From the NCBI RefSeq assembly GCF_015477775.1, contig NZ_JADLQO010000028.1:1-56094 (forward strand): DNA of 56,094 nt, in the 5' to 3' direction. Origin of the DNA: Nocardia abscessus (GTDB lineage Bacteria > Actinomycetota > Actinomycetes > Mycobacteriales > Mycobacteriaceae). This document shows positions 33,588 through 42,241 of the stretch, piece after piece. The position numbers were made by a program, and so were the translations under genes. How positions within the stretch are numbered: the first letter of the stretch is position 1; every line of letters starts with the position of its first letter. The notes under the pieces were generated by a model, which made no database searches, was not told where the DNA came from, and saw nothing but the letters and a program-made list of their open reading frames with translations.

Positions 33588-35156
33588 ATGAACTCACCGG
33601 ATTCGCGACAAACCATGGCGAAGGTTGCGATCGTCGGCGCCGGTTTCGGCGGGCTCGCGGCGGGAATTGCGCTACGCGAGAATGGGATCGATGACTTCCT
33701 GATCTTCGAGGAGGCCGACGATGTCGGAGGTGTTTGGCGAGAGAACACCTACCCTGGATGCAACTGCGACGTACCGTCACATCTGTATTCGCTGACCGCA
33801 CAACCGTATCGCGGCGAGGTCCGCTATCCGGGACAGCGGGATATCTTGGACTATCTGCGCCAGGTCGTCGGTGACCACGGGCTGCGCCCGCATCTGCGTC
33901 TGCGCACCGCCATCGCCCAGGCGGCCTTCGACGAGGACACTGGTCGCTGGCGGCTCACCACCGCCCAAGGACATATCGTCCACGCCGAGATCGTGATTTT
34001 CGCTGTGGGGATCCTGCACCGCCGGCATCTGCCCAACATCCCCGGCCGCGACACCTTCGGCGGGGATTGGTTTCACTCCGCACAGTGGGACCACACCCGA
34101 GACCTGCGGGGCCGACGGGTCGCGGTCGTCGGCACCGGCGCCAGCGCCGTGCAGTTGGTCCCGGAACTGGCGGCGATCGCCGCGCAGGTGCGCGTGTTCC
34201 AACGAACTCCGACCTGGGTGCTGCCCAAACCCCGCCCCGAGTTCGGATGGCTCACCCGCACGCTGCTGCAGCGGATCCCGATCACCCACGAGCTGTATCG
34301 CGCACTGGTGTATTACATGGCAGATCTGGTGTTGGCTCCGGTGATGACCGGCGGATGGTCGGCGCGCCCTGCCGAATGGGCCGCCCGTGCCTACCTGCGC
34401 TGGCAGGTCCGCGACCGGCGGCTTCGTGACGCGCTGACTCCACAGCACCGTATAGGCGCCAAACGCATACTGCTGTCGCGCAGCTACTATCGTGCGCTCG
34501 GCCGCGACAGCGTCGAGCTCATCACCACCGCGATTCACAGCGTCACCCCGACCGGCATCCGCACCGAAGACGGTGTCGTGCACGAGGTCGACACGATCGT
34601 CTATGCCACCGGGTTCCGCGCCACCGAGTTCCTGGAGCCGATCCGAGTCGTGGGCCGCGGCGGCATGCTCCTGCACGAATACTGGAAGAACGGGGGCGGA
34701 ACATTCCTCGGCCTGGCCGCGCCGAAATTTCCCAACGCCTACTTCCTGGCCGGACCGAATACGTTCAACGCTGCCGGCTCCAACATCGGCATGAAGGAAT
34801 CCCAGCTGCGCTACATCATGGCCGCGATCCGGCTGCGCGAAACCTCCGGCGCGGCCGCGCTCGAGGTCAGGGCCGGCGCCATGGCGACTTATGACCGGTG
34901 GCTGCAGGCGGCAATCGCTCGAACCGTTTGGTCGACCGGGGGACCGAGTTGGTACAAGACCGCCTCCGGGCGGGTCGTCACGCCGTGGCCGTCGACCGCC
35001 CGGGCGTATGCGCGGATGACCGCCCGTGATCCTGCCCTGGACCTCGGCCCGGTGCCGCTGCGTGGACGCGCACCCGCGCAACGCCCCACCGGCCCAGCGG
35101 TCACTGCCCGACGCGCGCACACCCTCCCACGCGCATCACACACCGCCACGCCGTAA
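33588..35156 (+). CDS. Baeyer-Villiger-type flavin monooxygenase
   Basis: 522 residues. N-terminal FAD motif VAIVGAGFGGLAAGIALREN. The type I BVMO fingerprint FGGDWFHSAQWD fits FxGxxxHxxxW(P/D) exactly. A second Rossmann motif GTGASAVQLVPEL binds NADPH, and VYATGF is the usual ATG-type motif. Such enzymes insert oxygen next to a ketone to give an ester or lactone using NADPH and O2. The ATG at 33588 follows GAGG; an ATG nine codons later is an alternative. The tail after about residue 490 is low-complexity. With an esterase upstream and an acyl-CoA oxidase downstream, a ketone-to-ester-to-acid route is a reasonable inference, not proof. Confidence 0.88.
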   Translation: MNSPDSRQTMAKVAIVGAGFGGLAAGIALRENGIDDFLIFEEADDVGGVWRENTYPGCNCDVPSHLYSLTAQPYRGEVRYPGQRDILDYLRQVVGDHGLRPHLRLRTAIAQAAFDEDTGRWRLTTAQGHIVHAEIVIFAVGILHRRHLPNIPGRDTFGGDWFHSAQWDHTRDLRGRRVAVVGTGASAVQLVPELAAIAAQVRVFQRTPTWVLPKPRPEFGWLTRTLLQRIPITHELYRALVYYMADLVLAPVMTGGWSARPAEWAARAYLRWQVRDRRLRDALTPQHRIGAKRILLSRSYYRALGRDSVELITTAIHSVTPTGIRTEDGVVHEVDTIVYATGFRATEFLEPIRVVGRGGMLLHEYWKNGGGTFLGLAAPKFPNAYFLAGPNTFNAAGSNIGMKESQLRYIMAAIRLRETSGAAALEVRAGAMATYDRWLQAAIARTVWSTGGPSWYKTASGRVVTPWPSTARAYARMTARDPALDLGPVPLRGRAPAQRPTGPAVTARRAHTLPRASHTATP

Positions 35157-35213
35157 CCGCCAGCCGCGACGGCATAACCACCCACTCTCTCTCCACCGAA
35201 TCGAGGACTTGTC

Positions 35214-37118
35214 ATGACCACATCCGCCGCGCCCGATGGCCGCGCCTACTGGCATTCCATCCACTCCACCCGCACCCACAGCCCAGCCCCCGCAGCCTTG
35301 CGCCACACCCTCGCAGGCACCGGAACCCTCGACCAGCGTCGGGTCCGCGACATCATCGCCGCACTCGATGACCGTCCCGTGCCGGGCCGCAGCTACACCG
35401 ACACCGCCCACCACGGCTACGAACTGATGGCCCAGATCGTGGCCGCGCTCGGCGGCTCAGCCACCGACATCGCCAGCAATTTCCCACTCCTGTGCGCCAT
35501 CTACGACTCCGCCGCCATCCACGCCCCACGACTGCTGACCGTGCTGCACGGATTCAATCTCGGCATCGCGCCCATCCTGCGCTTGGGCAGCGGATCCGAC
35601 TACCAGCAGTCCTTGCTGCACGCGCTCGAGGACGGCACCGCCAGCGGCGCGTTCGCAGGCACGGAACTCGGCCACGGCACGAACCTGGCTGGTCTGCAGA
35701 CCGAGGCGATCTGGCAACCGCAGCAGCGTCGATTTCTGCTCCACACCCCCAACGCTGCGGCGATCAAATGGATGCCGAACATCGCTGATCCCGCCGTCTC
35801 CAAGATCGGGATCGTCCTTGCCCGCCTCTTCGCTGCGGGCACCGACGAGGGGGTCTGGCCGTTTTTGGTCGTGCTGCGCGATGCCGACGGCGAGCTCACC
35901 GACGGCATCGAGTTGTCTGCGCTGCCTCCGTCGGTGGGTGGGCCAGAGATGGATCACGCGGGGTTCCGATTCGTCGAGAAACCGCTGCCCGCGGAGTCGC
36001 TGCTGTGCGGGCAGCTGGCCCACTTCGATGACGAGGGCCGGTTCCACTGCGCTTTGAGCCGACACCAGCGCTTCCACGCAGCTATCGGCACCATCGATTC
36101 CGGGCGCGCTCTCTACGCCGGCGCGGCGCTGGCCAGCGCCCGGGCGGGATGGAGCATCACCACCCGCTACGCCCGTCAGCGGCTGACCGCTGGCGGTGTC
36201 CTACTCGGTGACCGTGACGGCATCCAACGCGATCTGGTCTCCGCGGCCGCGCGCATCACCGCCGCCACCGCGTTGAGCAACCTCACTCGCGCCCGGTTCA
36301 CCACCCGCGACGGCCGCGTACCGGATCCGACTGCCGCGCCGATGGCGATGCTGGCCAAACCCCTGGCCACCTACACCGCACGCGACGTGCTGACAACGTG
36401 CCGTGAAATCGTTGGTGCGCAGGGTTTATCGAGCATGAACTACTTCGGGGATTACATTGCCCGGGTGGCCGGGACGGTCACCGCCGAGGGCGCCAACAGC
36501 GCGTTGTTGGTGGCGGCCGGTCGCAGTATCGAACTCGTCGCCGCCGGTCGCGCCCCCCGATATACCGATATCTCCCACCTGCGGGTCGTCGACGAGCGCG
36601 CACCATTGCCGTGGTGGAACGCGATGCTGCGCGAGCGGGAGGAGGCGATCGTCGCTGCTGCGCGAGAAGGCGCACTCACCGGTGGCGGCGTCGTCGGAGC
36701 CGACACCGCCGCCACTGAGGTGGCGATCGCCGTGACCGACCGGCTGGCCTCCGACGCTGTGATCGCGGCCGCCACCGCCACCGACGACCCCGAAGCCGAG
36801 GCCATCCTGCGGGATCTGGGTGCTGTGTTCGCGCTCGAGCGCATCAACGCCCACGCCGCCTGGTATGCCGCCCACCGGCAGCTGCCGGCCAAACGTGCCG
36901 GTGAGGTCCAGCGGCAGCTGACCGACCGCTACGCCGCGCTCGCAGCACACCTGCACACCACCGTGCTCGATGCCTTCGGTGTCCCGCCCCTGCCCGCGCT
37001 CATCGACCAGCCCGACTACATCGCCGCCTGGAGCGAGCAGTTGGGTTGGCGCACCGAGGATTTCAGCGAGGTCACCGCCGAGCGGGCCAGCAGCGCGTCC
37101 GGTCCCCGCAAGGCCTGA
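35214..37118 (+). CDS. acyl-CoA oxidase/dehydrogenase family protein
   Basis: 634 residues, the length of acyl-CoA oxidases rather than of acyl-CoA dehydrogenases (about 380). Matches the oxidase pattern in SGAFAGTELGHGTNLAGLQT (FAD/substrate segment), MDHAGFRFVEKPLP, RHQRFHAAIGTIDSGRALYA, and the C-terminal EIVGAQGLSSMNYFGDYIAR. It would oxidise an acyl-CoA at C2-C3 with FAD, passing electrons to oxygen. The catalytic Glu should lie in the RLLGGxGY-equivalent region, which here reads GAQGLSS; I cannot assign it by eye. The ATG at 35214 lies 57 bases after the monooxygenase, probably in the same operon. Confidence 0.82.
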   Translation: MTTSAAPDGRAYWHSIHSTRTHSPAPAALRHTLAGTGTLDQRRVRDIIAALDDRPVPGRSYTDTAHHGYELMAQIVAALGGSATDIASNFPLLCAIYDSAAIHAPRLLTVLHGFNLGIAPILRLGSGSDYQQSLLHALEDGTASGAFAGTELGHGTNLAGLQTEAIWQPQQRRFLLHTPNAAAIKWMPNIADPAVSKIGIVLARLFAAGTDEGVWPFLVVLRDADGELTDGIELSALPPSVGGPEMDHAGFRFVEKPLPAESLLCGQLAHFDDEGRFHCALSRHQRFHAAIGTIDSGRALYAGAALASARAGWSITTRYARQRLTAGGVLLGDRDGIQRDLVSAAARITAATALSNLTRARFTTRDGRVPDPTAAPMAMLAKPLATYTARDVLTTCREIVGAQGLSSMNYFGDYIARVAGTVTAEGANSALLVAAGRSIELVAAGRAPRYTDISHLRVVDERAPLPWWNAMLREREEAIVAAAREGALTGGGVVGADTAATEVAIAVTDRLASDAVIAAATATDDPEAEAILRDLGAVFALERINAHAAWYAAHRQLPAKRAGEVQRQLTDRYAALAAHLHTTVLDAFGVPPLPALIDQPDYIAAWSEQLGWRTEDFSEVTAERASSASGPRKA

Positions 37119-38098
37119 CCGTTTCGGGTTTCGATACGCCGAAGAGGAGAGGTGGGCAAGTGTGGAGCTGGAGCCGCACTGTCGTCGAGCACGCTGAAGC
37201 GGCGTCGTTCACCGCTTGGAGATATCCACCCCGTCAGTACGGAACACACAACTGCTTGCCGGACTGCAACTCGGCGCGATTGTCGACACCTCGCCGTGGG
37301 CGGCGGGTGCGGATTCGGAATATTTGGAGGCGGCTTCTCCGGCACGGACGGTGCGAGGTCCACAACGACGAGCGTGTCGACGTCGATGAGTTCGGTCCTG
37401 CTGCGTGAGGAGACGGCCGGTTCGGGATGTCCCCGTCGCTGGGATCGCGCCGGGACTGGCCAGAACAAGTCGAAGGGGCTGATCGAAGAGCGCCCGACGC
37501 GCGTGCGTGCGAGCCGTCCCGGCCCACGAGGCCGGGGCGGCTGGACCCGCCAATGCGAGCGAACCCGACTTCGGCGGCGCGATCACCTCTGTCGCCGACT
37601 ATGGTTCACAGGCGCGCCTACACGGCCGCGGTCTTAGCGGTGTGGTCGCCTGAGCCTGTGACACAGTGCGCAGACAACACCTCGCACGCGGGCCGTTCGG
37701 AAAACGCAGAAGCGCAAACCTCAGCGTGTCGAGCCGCCGAAGCCGAAGTTCGCACGACATGGCCCGCTTGGAACCAATTCTGAAAGAGCGAGGAGTGAAG
37801 ACCGAAGTCGAGCACTGGCTCTCTCGCTCCGCTTCGAGGGACGTCGGTGGTGTCTCCATGGATACGCCGGATGCCCGATCCAGGGCTAGCCAGTATCTCA
37901 GACCTCGGTGGCATCGCCCCTGATGACTGATCTGATGCTGCTGGAGGATTAGACTCAGCGCGAGAATTGAATCACGCACGCCCACATCATGTCTCGCGAT
38001 AGGTGATGTTGTGCACTGACCTCCCGGCCCGAACCGAAGCCCGAATGGTCCAGCGGTTGCCACGTCTGGAAAGGCAGGGGAAGTCAGCGCACGCGGAT

Positions 38099-38136
38099 CC
38101 GGTGCTGCCTCCTCCGGGGGCAGGAGGCAGCACCGG
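38099..38136 (+). terminator. 15-bp perfect hairpin
   Basis: CCGGTGCTGCCTCCT, loop of 8 bases, AGGAGGCAGCACCGG. It is a very stable stem without a T-run. It could terminate transcription coming from the acyl-CoA oxidase side, insulate the next operon, or function as an RNA structure. Confidence 0.55.
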
Positions 38137-38273
38137 CAGGAACTCGTCGGTGGGGGTATCGGCCGGGAAGGCCCGGCGCAAGTTGAGTTCCCGTCTTCTT
38201 CTGCGCAGCAGAATTGTTTCTGCCGAATTCCACGATACTCGCTTCCGATCGCGATTTGTCAATGCCGTTAACA

Positions 38274-38288
38274 CACCCACCGTGGGTG
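38274..38288. promoter_or_regulatory. CACCCACCGTGGGTG palindrome
   Basis: 7-bp arms around one central base, about 40 bases upstream of the CCCAGCCTGGG site. Operator candidate; no copy is seen upstream of the first esterase block. Confidence 0.35.
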
Positions 38289-38326
38289 ACTTTTCATGCT
38301 GCGCTATAAGCAGATAGCGAAATGTA

Positions 38327-38337
38327 CCCAGCCTGGG
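38327..38337. promoter_or_regulatory. CCCAGCCTGGG palindrome, copy 2
   Basis: The same 11-base core as at 27755-27765, preceded by AAATGTA and followed by CGCATTT. It lies about 450 bases upstream of the first gene of the second block, a similar distance to copy 1 from its block. Confidence 0.55.
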
Positions 38338-38783
38338 CGCATTTCCTGGAAGCGGCACGCGGGTAAGCCGCCGAAGGTCTGGAGATGCTGCCAAAGCTAT
38401 GGATAGCAGCGCAACCCGTCGTTCAGCGGTTCAGCGGTTCAGTGGTCGATGCTGTTGGGGCGCACGTCGCCCCACCGATTGTGAATCTGGAATCTTTTGT
38501 CGTTGCGGTTATCGCCTCGGCGACTTACAGTACGAATGCGCCCCTTGGATGGGGGTTTCCCGGTATCTCGCTGGTGGCGGAACCGGATGTGGCGTCGTTT
38601 TCCGTGTGTCGGCAGTGGCCGGCACGTGAGCGGCTTTCGGAATCGCGTGTATTCCAGCGTGCATGTATTGGTCGTATTCGATCATCGGCTGCGCCTTTGT
38701 TGCGGGTGATCTTGCCCGCCCATCCGGGGCTGCACGCTCGCTGTGGTGCTCGCGCGCACTCATCGAACGAGGGGTATCGAAGA

Positions 38784-39131
38784 ATGGACACACCCACGCG
38801 ACGGCATCTCGCCCGAGCGGTGGCGCTGAGCGCACTGCCGGTGGCCATGGTGGTCGCAGTCGCCGGAGTTGGCGCTGCTGATCCGGGGCAGGGCCTGGCG
38901 CCGGTGAATCAGCAGAGTCAGCTCACTGCCGACGCGGGCGTGACTGCGCCGCCTGCGGAGTCAAAGTTTTCCACCGGAGTCGAGGCAGTGCCTATCCCGG
39001 CGCCGATGCCTGATCCGGTGCCCGACATCACCCACCAGGTCCTCGACGCGATCACCTCGCTGACGGAGGAACTGGTGGGCGCCCTCGCCGAGGCGCTGCC
39101 GCGGCCTCTGTGGCTGGGATCCGGACGATGA
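38784..39131 (+). CDS. small secreted protein, 115 residues
   Basis: The ATG at 38784 has GAGGGG at 38769-38774. The N-terminus (MDTPTRRHLARAVALSALPV then AMVVAVAGVGAADPGQG) is a signal peptide with a likely cleavage after GVGA. The mature part has a Pro-rich stretch (VPIPAPMPDPVPDI) and a C-terminal amphipathic helix (LDAITSLTEELVGALAEALP). No family recognised. It is the first gene of the secretion operon and overlaps the next by ATGA. Confidence 0.65.
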   Translation: MDTPTRRHLARAVALSALPVAMVVAVAGVGAADPGQGLAPVNQQSQLTADAGVTAPPAESKFSTGVEAVPIPAPMPDPVPDITHQVLDAITSLTEELVGALAEALPRPLWLGSGR

Positions 39132-39304
39132 GGCTTCCCGTCCGGGCAGCAATCCGGCGATCCCTTGCAGTGTCGGTGAGAAAGTCGCGGCGGGGGATCG
39201 CTGCGGACGTTGTGTTCGCCCCCTTCTCGCCGCAGACAGCGGGATCCGATCACGGGTTCATGCCAGCGCGTTCGGCGCCTTTCGAGTCGGGTTCGAGGAT
39301 CTGA
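39128..39304 (+). CDS. possible 58-residue basic protein
   Basis: Start MRLPVRAAIRRSLAVSVRKS, Arg-rich, no membrane segment. Supported only by the ATGA overlap with the preceding gene and by filling the gap up to the next start. Confidence 0.35.
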   Translation: MRLPVRAAIRRSLAVSVRKSRRGIAADVVFAPFSPQTAGSDHGFMPARSAPFESGSRI

Positions 39305-39311
39305 GGACGAT

Positions 39312-40268
39312 ATGACTGTTCGACGTCAGCCGATGCTGGCTTTCGCGGCGACAGCAGTGGCCGCCGCGCTGGCTGCGGGGCCTGCGTATGCCGCGCAGCC
39401 TGGGCTGGAATCACCGGGCCAAGGACAGCCCGGTTTGAGCACGACACCTCCTGCACCGGCACCGGCACCGGCACCTGCGCCTGCGCCGCCGGAGGACACA
39501 CCCACTGTGGTGGATCTCCTACCCAAGCCTGCGCGACCGCGCCCGAGCCAGCAGACGCAACCGGTGGTCACGACCCGTCCGCCGGCTGCAGCACCGGCAC
39601 CCGAGCCCGAAGCGGACTCTGGTGAGGCAGAAGCTCAGCAGGCGCAGCAAGCACCCGCGCCTGAACCGGTCGCGCCTGGTGTGCAGCCGCGGACGCTGCG
39701 GTTCGGCACGGAGACGGTGGCGGTGCCGGAGTGGGTTCCGCCGGAAGCTCAAGCGGTCGCACAGGATCTCGCTGATACCGCCGAGTGGTGGATCGCGGCG
39801 GGTTTCGACGCGGCGGGACTGCCCATCGATCAGTCCGATCGGCGCGCGGCCGCGACCATGGTCGGCGGCGTCGCAGGCTGGAGCGTCGGGGCCAACGCGG
39901 GCGGGTTCGTCGGCGGCTTGACCGGCTGCGCTGCGGGCATGGCGGTCGGTGGCGTCGCTGGCGGTGTGATCGGTGGCGCTGTATCTGGCGGTGCCTTGGC
40001 GCCGTTCGGGGCGTTCGCTGGCGGCTTGGCCGGGTGCATGGCCGGCGCGGCGATCGTGGGCATCCCCGCCACGGTCGCCGGAGGAGTCGTCGGCGCCAGC
40101 ATCGGCGCGGCAGCGGCCGCGGCCCTCGGGTCCGACACCCACCTCGACCCCGCCGAGCCGCCCTCGGACCAGACCACCGACACTCCTGCCGCGCAGCAGG
40201 ATCCGGACACGACGACCGTCGACGAGGACGTCGATGCGTCCGCCGGGACTGACGAGGACTGCGCGTGA
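39312..40268 (+). CDS. secreted Pro/Ala-rich glycine-zipper protein
   Basis: 318 residues. The signal peptide (MTVRRQPMLAFAATAVAAAL then AAGPAYA) is followed by a PAPAPAPAPAP tract and a Pro/Glu/Gln-rich linker. A short folded part (TLRFGTETVAVPEWVPPEAQ) follows, then about 120 residues of Gly/Ala-rich glycine-zipper repeats (GGVAGGVIGGAVSGGALAPF) typical of membrane-inserting or pore-forming segments. The tail is acidic (TTTVDEDVDASAGTDEDC). The zipper and tail are duplicated immediately downstream. It may be an envelope-spanning component of the secretion apparatus; there is no named family. Confidence 0.65.
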   Translation: MTVRRQPMLAFAATAVAAALAAGPAYAAQPGLESPGQGQPGLSTTPPAPAPAPAPAPAPPEDTPTVVDLLPKPARPRPSQQTQPVVTTRPPAAAPAPEPEADSGEAEAQQAQQAPAPEPVAPGVQPRTLRFGTETVAVPEWVPPEAQAVAQDLADTAEWWIAAGFDAAGLPIDQSDRRAAATMVGGVAGWSVGANAGGFVGGLTGCAAGMAVGGVAGGVIGGAVSGGALAPFGAFAGGLAGCMAGAAIVGIPATVAGGVVGASIGAAAAAALGSDTHLDPAEPPSDQTTDTPAAQQDPDTTTVDEDVDASAGTDEDCA

Positions 40269-40655
40269 TCACGCCGCTGCGGCGGCTGCCGGCTGCGCTG
40301 CGGGCATGGCGGTCGGTGGCGTCGCTGGCGGTGTGATCGGTGGCGCTGTATCTGGCGGTGCCTTGGCGCCGTTCGGGGCGTTCGCTGGCGGCTTGGCCGG
40401 GTGCATGGCCGGCGCGGCGATCGTGGGCATCCCCGCCACGGTCGCCGGAGGAGTCGTCGGCGCCAGCATCGGCGCGGCAGCGGCCGCGGCCCTCGGGTCC
40501 GACACCCACCTCGACCCCGCCGAGCCGCCCTCGGACCAGACCACCGACACTCCTGCCGCGCAGCAGGATCCGGACACGACGACCGTCGACGAGGACGTCG
40601 ATGCGTCCGCCGGGACTGACGAGGACTGCGCGTGATCACGCCGCTGCGGCGGCTG
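39922..40655 (+). repeat. perfect 367-bp tandem direct duplication
   Basis: 39922-40288 and 40289-40655 appear identical over the whole length. The unit runs from the glycine-zipper part of one gene, through its stop, to the first eight codons of the next gene. 367 is not a multiple of three, so the second unit is out of frame with the first. The unit ends share only a base or so with the flanks. Confidence 0.9.
40305..40635 (+). pseudogene. duplicated C-terminal piece of the glycine-zipper gene
   Basis: The second copy of the tandem duplication preserves the zipper frame from MAVGGVAGGVIGGAVSGGAL to the acidic DEDCA tail, but it lacks the signal peptide and linker. It has an in-frame ATG without a ribosome site and is best read as a by-product of the duplication. 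It still places the original stop/start arrangement (GCGTGA) in front of the downstream gene. Confidence 0.6.
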
Positions 40656-42194
40656 CTGGCGGTAGCCGCGATCACCGCGACAACGACGGCGGCTGCCGTG
40701 GCGGCAGCCGCGCCGGGCACGTGGGCACAACCAGCCACCGGCCGAAACTGCCCAGCGCTGTTGGTGATCGGCATTCAGGGGGAGGGCCAGGCCGCGGCCG
40801 ACGCTGCCCCCGACACCGACTCCGGAGTGCTGGGTCAGGTGTTTCGTCCGATGCTATCGGCTGCCGCGCCGGGGTCGGTGCAGCGGGTCTACGTGCCCTG
40901 GCACGACCCCACCGCCCCAGCTGTCGCGGGCACTACAGGCGGTGGCGGGTTCGCAGCCAGTGTTGACGCCGGGGTCGCGGCGGTGTCGCAGGCTGCCTCT
41001 GAGTTCGCGTCGCGATGCCCGAGCGGGCAGGTTGCGGTAGCGGGCGCGGCGCAGGGCGCGCAAGTCGCCTCGCAGTTCGCGCAATCTGTAGCGCGTGGGG
41101 CCGGCGCTGTCGCCGCCGAGCGTGTGGCAGGGGTGGCGCTGTTCGGTGATCCCAGCCGCAACCCCTCGGCGGCATTGTTTCCCGGTCAGCCGGGCAAGAC
41201 GGTGCCCGATCCGGCGCCGGGAACCAGCGGCGGCACGGTGGCCCGGCTTCAGGCGCTGCCGCAGCAGCCGTTGACCGGCGGCGGTATCGGGCCGCAACGC
41301 GGCGCGGTGGCCGACTTCGGGCCTTTGGCGGGGCGGGTGGCAAGTTTCTGCGTCGCTGGCGATTTGGCGTGTGACACCCCGGCGCAGGCCCCGATCTTGC
41401 GGGTGGTGTCCAACATCGTCGCGGCGGCCGATCAGTCCGGCGGTGACCCGCTGCGCGCGTTGGCGTCGGTCGCACAAGCGTTGGCGTTCACCGCCATCAA
41501 GACCGCGACCAGCGTGGTGAACAACGACGTGCAGGGCACGTCGTTGGCGTCGCTGTCGCTGTCCTCGCGCACGTCGCTGTCGGCGCGAATGGCCGAGGCG
41601 TCGGATCCGCGCACCCCGCTGGAGATCAACGACGTGTTCAAGGCGCTGCTGAAAGTGGGCACGATCGCGTTGAATTCGGTGATCACGGTGGCCAAGGCGG
41701 TCATCACGCCGGGCAACATCGCCGAGGTCGCCGCCGCGGGGCTGGCGAACCCTGTCGCGGGGTTGGCTGTTTTGGGGCAGAAGCTGTTGGGTGCATTGCC
41801 GCAGCTGGTTCCGCCGACGACGGTGTCTCGGCTGGTCAACCAGGCGTTCGAGGCGGTGGTCGCCAACGTCACCGACAACACCGGCCTGGTGGACACCACC
41901 ACCGGGGTGAAATACAGCGACGCGATCAGCAGCCGCGGCGCCTACACCGCCAACCCCGTCGCCGCCGACGGCGCGACACCCGTGCAGTTCACCGCCGACT
42001 GGTTCGGTGCCCTCGCCCGGGATCTCACCGCCCGCCCGGCACCCACCACTGTGCCCTCGACAACTACCGCACCTCCGAACAGCGGCTGGTCGATCGGCGG
42101 CGCACCCTCGACGACCGCGCCGACGACCAGCAGCCGACCGGGCGGTGGCGGGCTGTTCGATTCCTGGCCGTCTTCGACCGGCCCCACACCGTGA
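40632..42194 (+). CDS. cutinase-fold protein lacking the catalytic serine
   Basis: 520 residues from the GTG at 40632, overlapping the duplicated stop. Signal peptide (MITPLRRLLAVAAITATTTA, then Ala-rich), CPALLVIGIQGEG, FCVAGDLACD (Asp243) and SARMAEASDPRTP show homology to the esterase at 28530. The nucleophile elbow reads GAAQGA, with Ala140 where cutinases have Ser (GYSQGA). The His region reads SRGAYTAN instead of HTGYGAN. Two of three catalytic residues are gone, so it should not hydrolyse esters by the usual mechanism. It also carries the long helical insert, plus a Pro/Thr/Ser-rich tail. At the head of a secretion operon it may serve as a structural or envelope-binding protein. Confidence 0.75.
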   Translation: MITPLRRLLAVAAITATTTAAAVAAAAPGTWAQPATGRNCPALLVIGIQGEGQAAADAAPDTDSGVLGQVFRPMLSAAAPGSVQRVYVPWHDPTAPAVAGTTGGGGFAASVDAGVAAVSQAASEFASRCPSGQVAVAGAAQGAQVASQFAQSVARGAGAVAAERVAGVALFGDPSRNPSAALFPGQPGKTVPDPAPGTSGGTVARLQALPQQPLTGGGIGPQRGAVADFGPLAGRVASFCVAGDLACDTPAQAPILRVVSNIVAAADQSGGDPLRALASVAQALAFTAIKTATSVVNNDVQGTSLASLSLSSRTSLSARMAEASDPRTPLEINDVFKALLKVGTIALNSVITVAKAVITPGNIAEVAAAGLANPVAGLAVLGQKLLGALPQLVPPTTVSRLVNQAFEAVVANVTDNTGLVDTTTGVKYSDAISSRGAYTANPVAADGATPVQFTADWFGALARDLTARPAPTTVPSTTTAPPNSGWSIGGAPSTTAPTTSSRPGGGGLFDSWPSSTGPTP

Positions 42195-42241
42195 TGTCTG
42201 GTCGGGTCGGTGGCGTGCGGGGGCACAGGAGAGGAGGACCG

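Larger units (their letters stand above)
37119..38783. other. 1.7-kb region without a supported gene, likely control region
   Basis: The open frames here on either strand lack domains and good starts. Notable contents are the 15-bp hairpin at 38099-38136, two palindromes at 38274-38288 and 38327-38337, and a short TCAGCGGTT repeat near 38423. An ATG at 38385 opens a frame that runs into the gene at 38784, but it has no proper ribosome site. Confidence 0.5.

Noticed and set aside
33777..35120. 447-codon minus-strand open frame
   Set aside because: Antisense to the Baeyer-Villiger monooxygenase, which has an exact fingerprint motif.
37119..38380. tRNA gene serving as an integration site
   Set aside because: I looked for a cloverleaf with a TTC-containing T-arm and found none that pairs convincingly by eye.
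39460..39500. CRISPR-like repeats in GGCACC-rich DNA
   Set aside because: It is a short PAPAPA-coding tract with no spacers.
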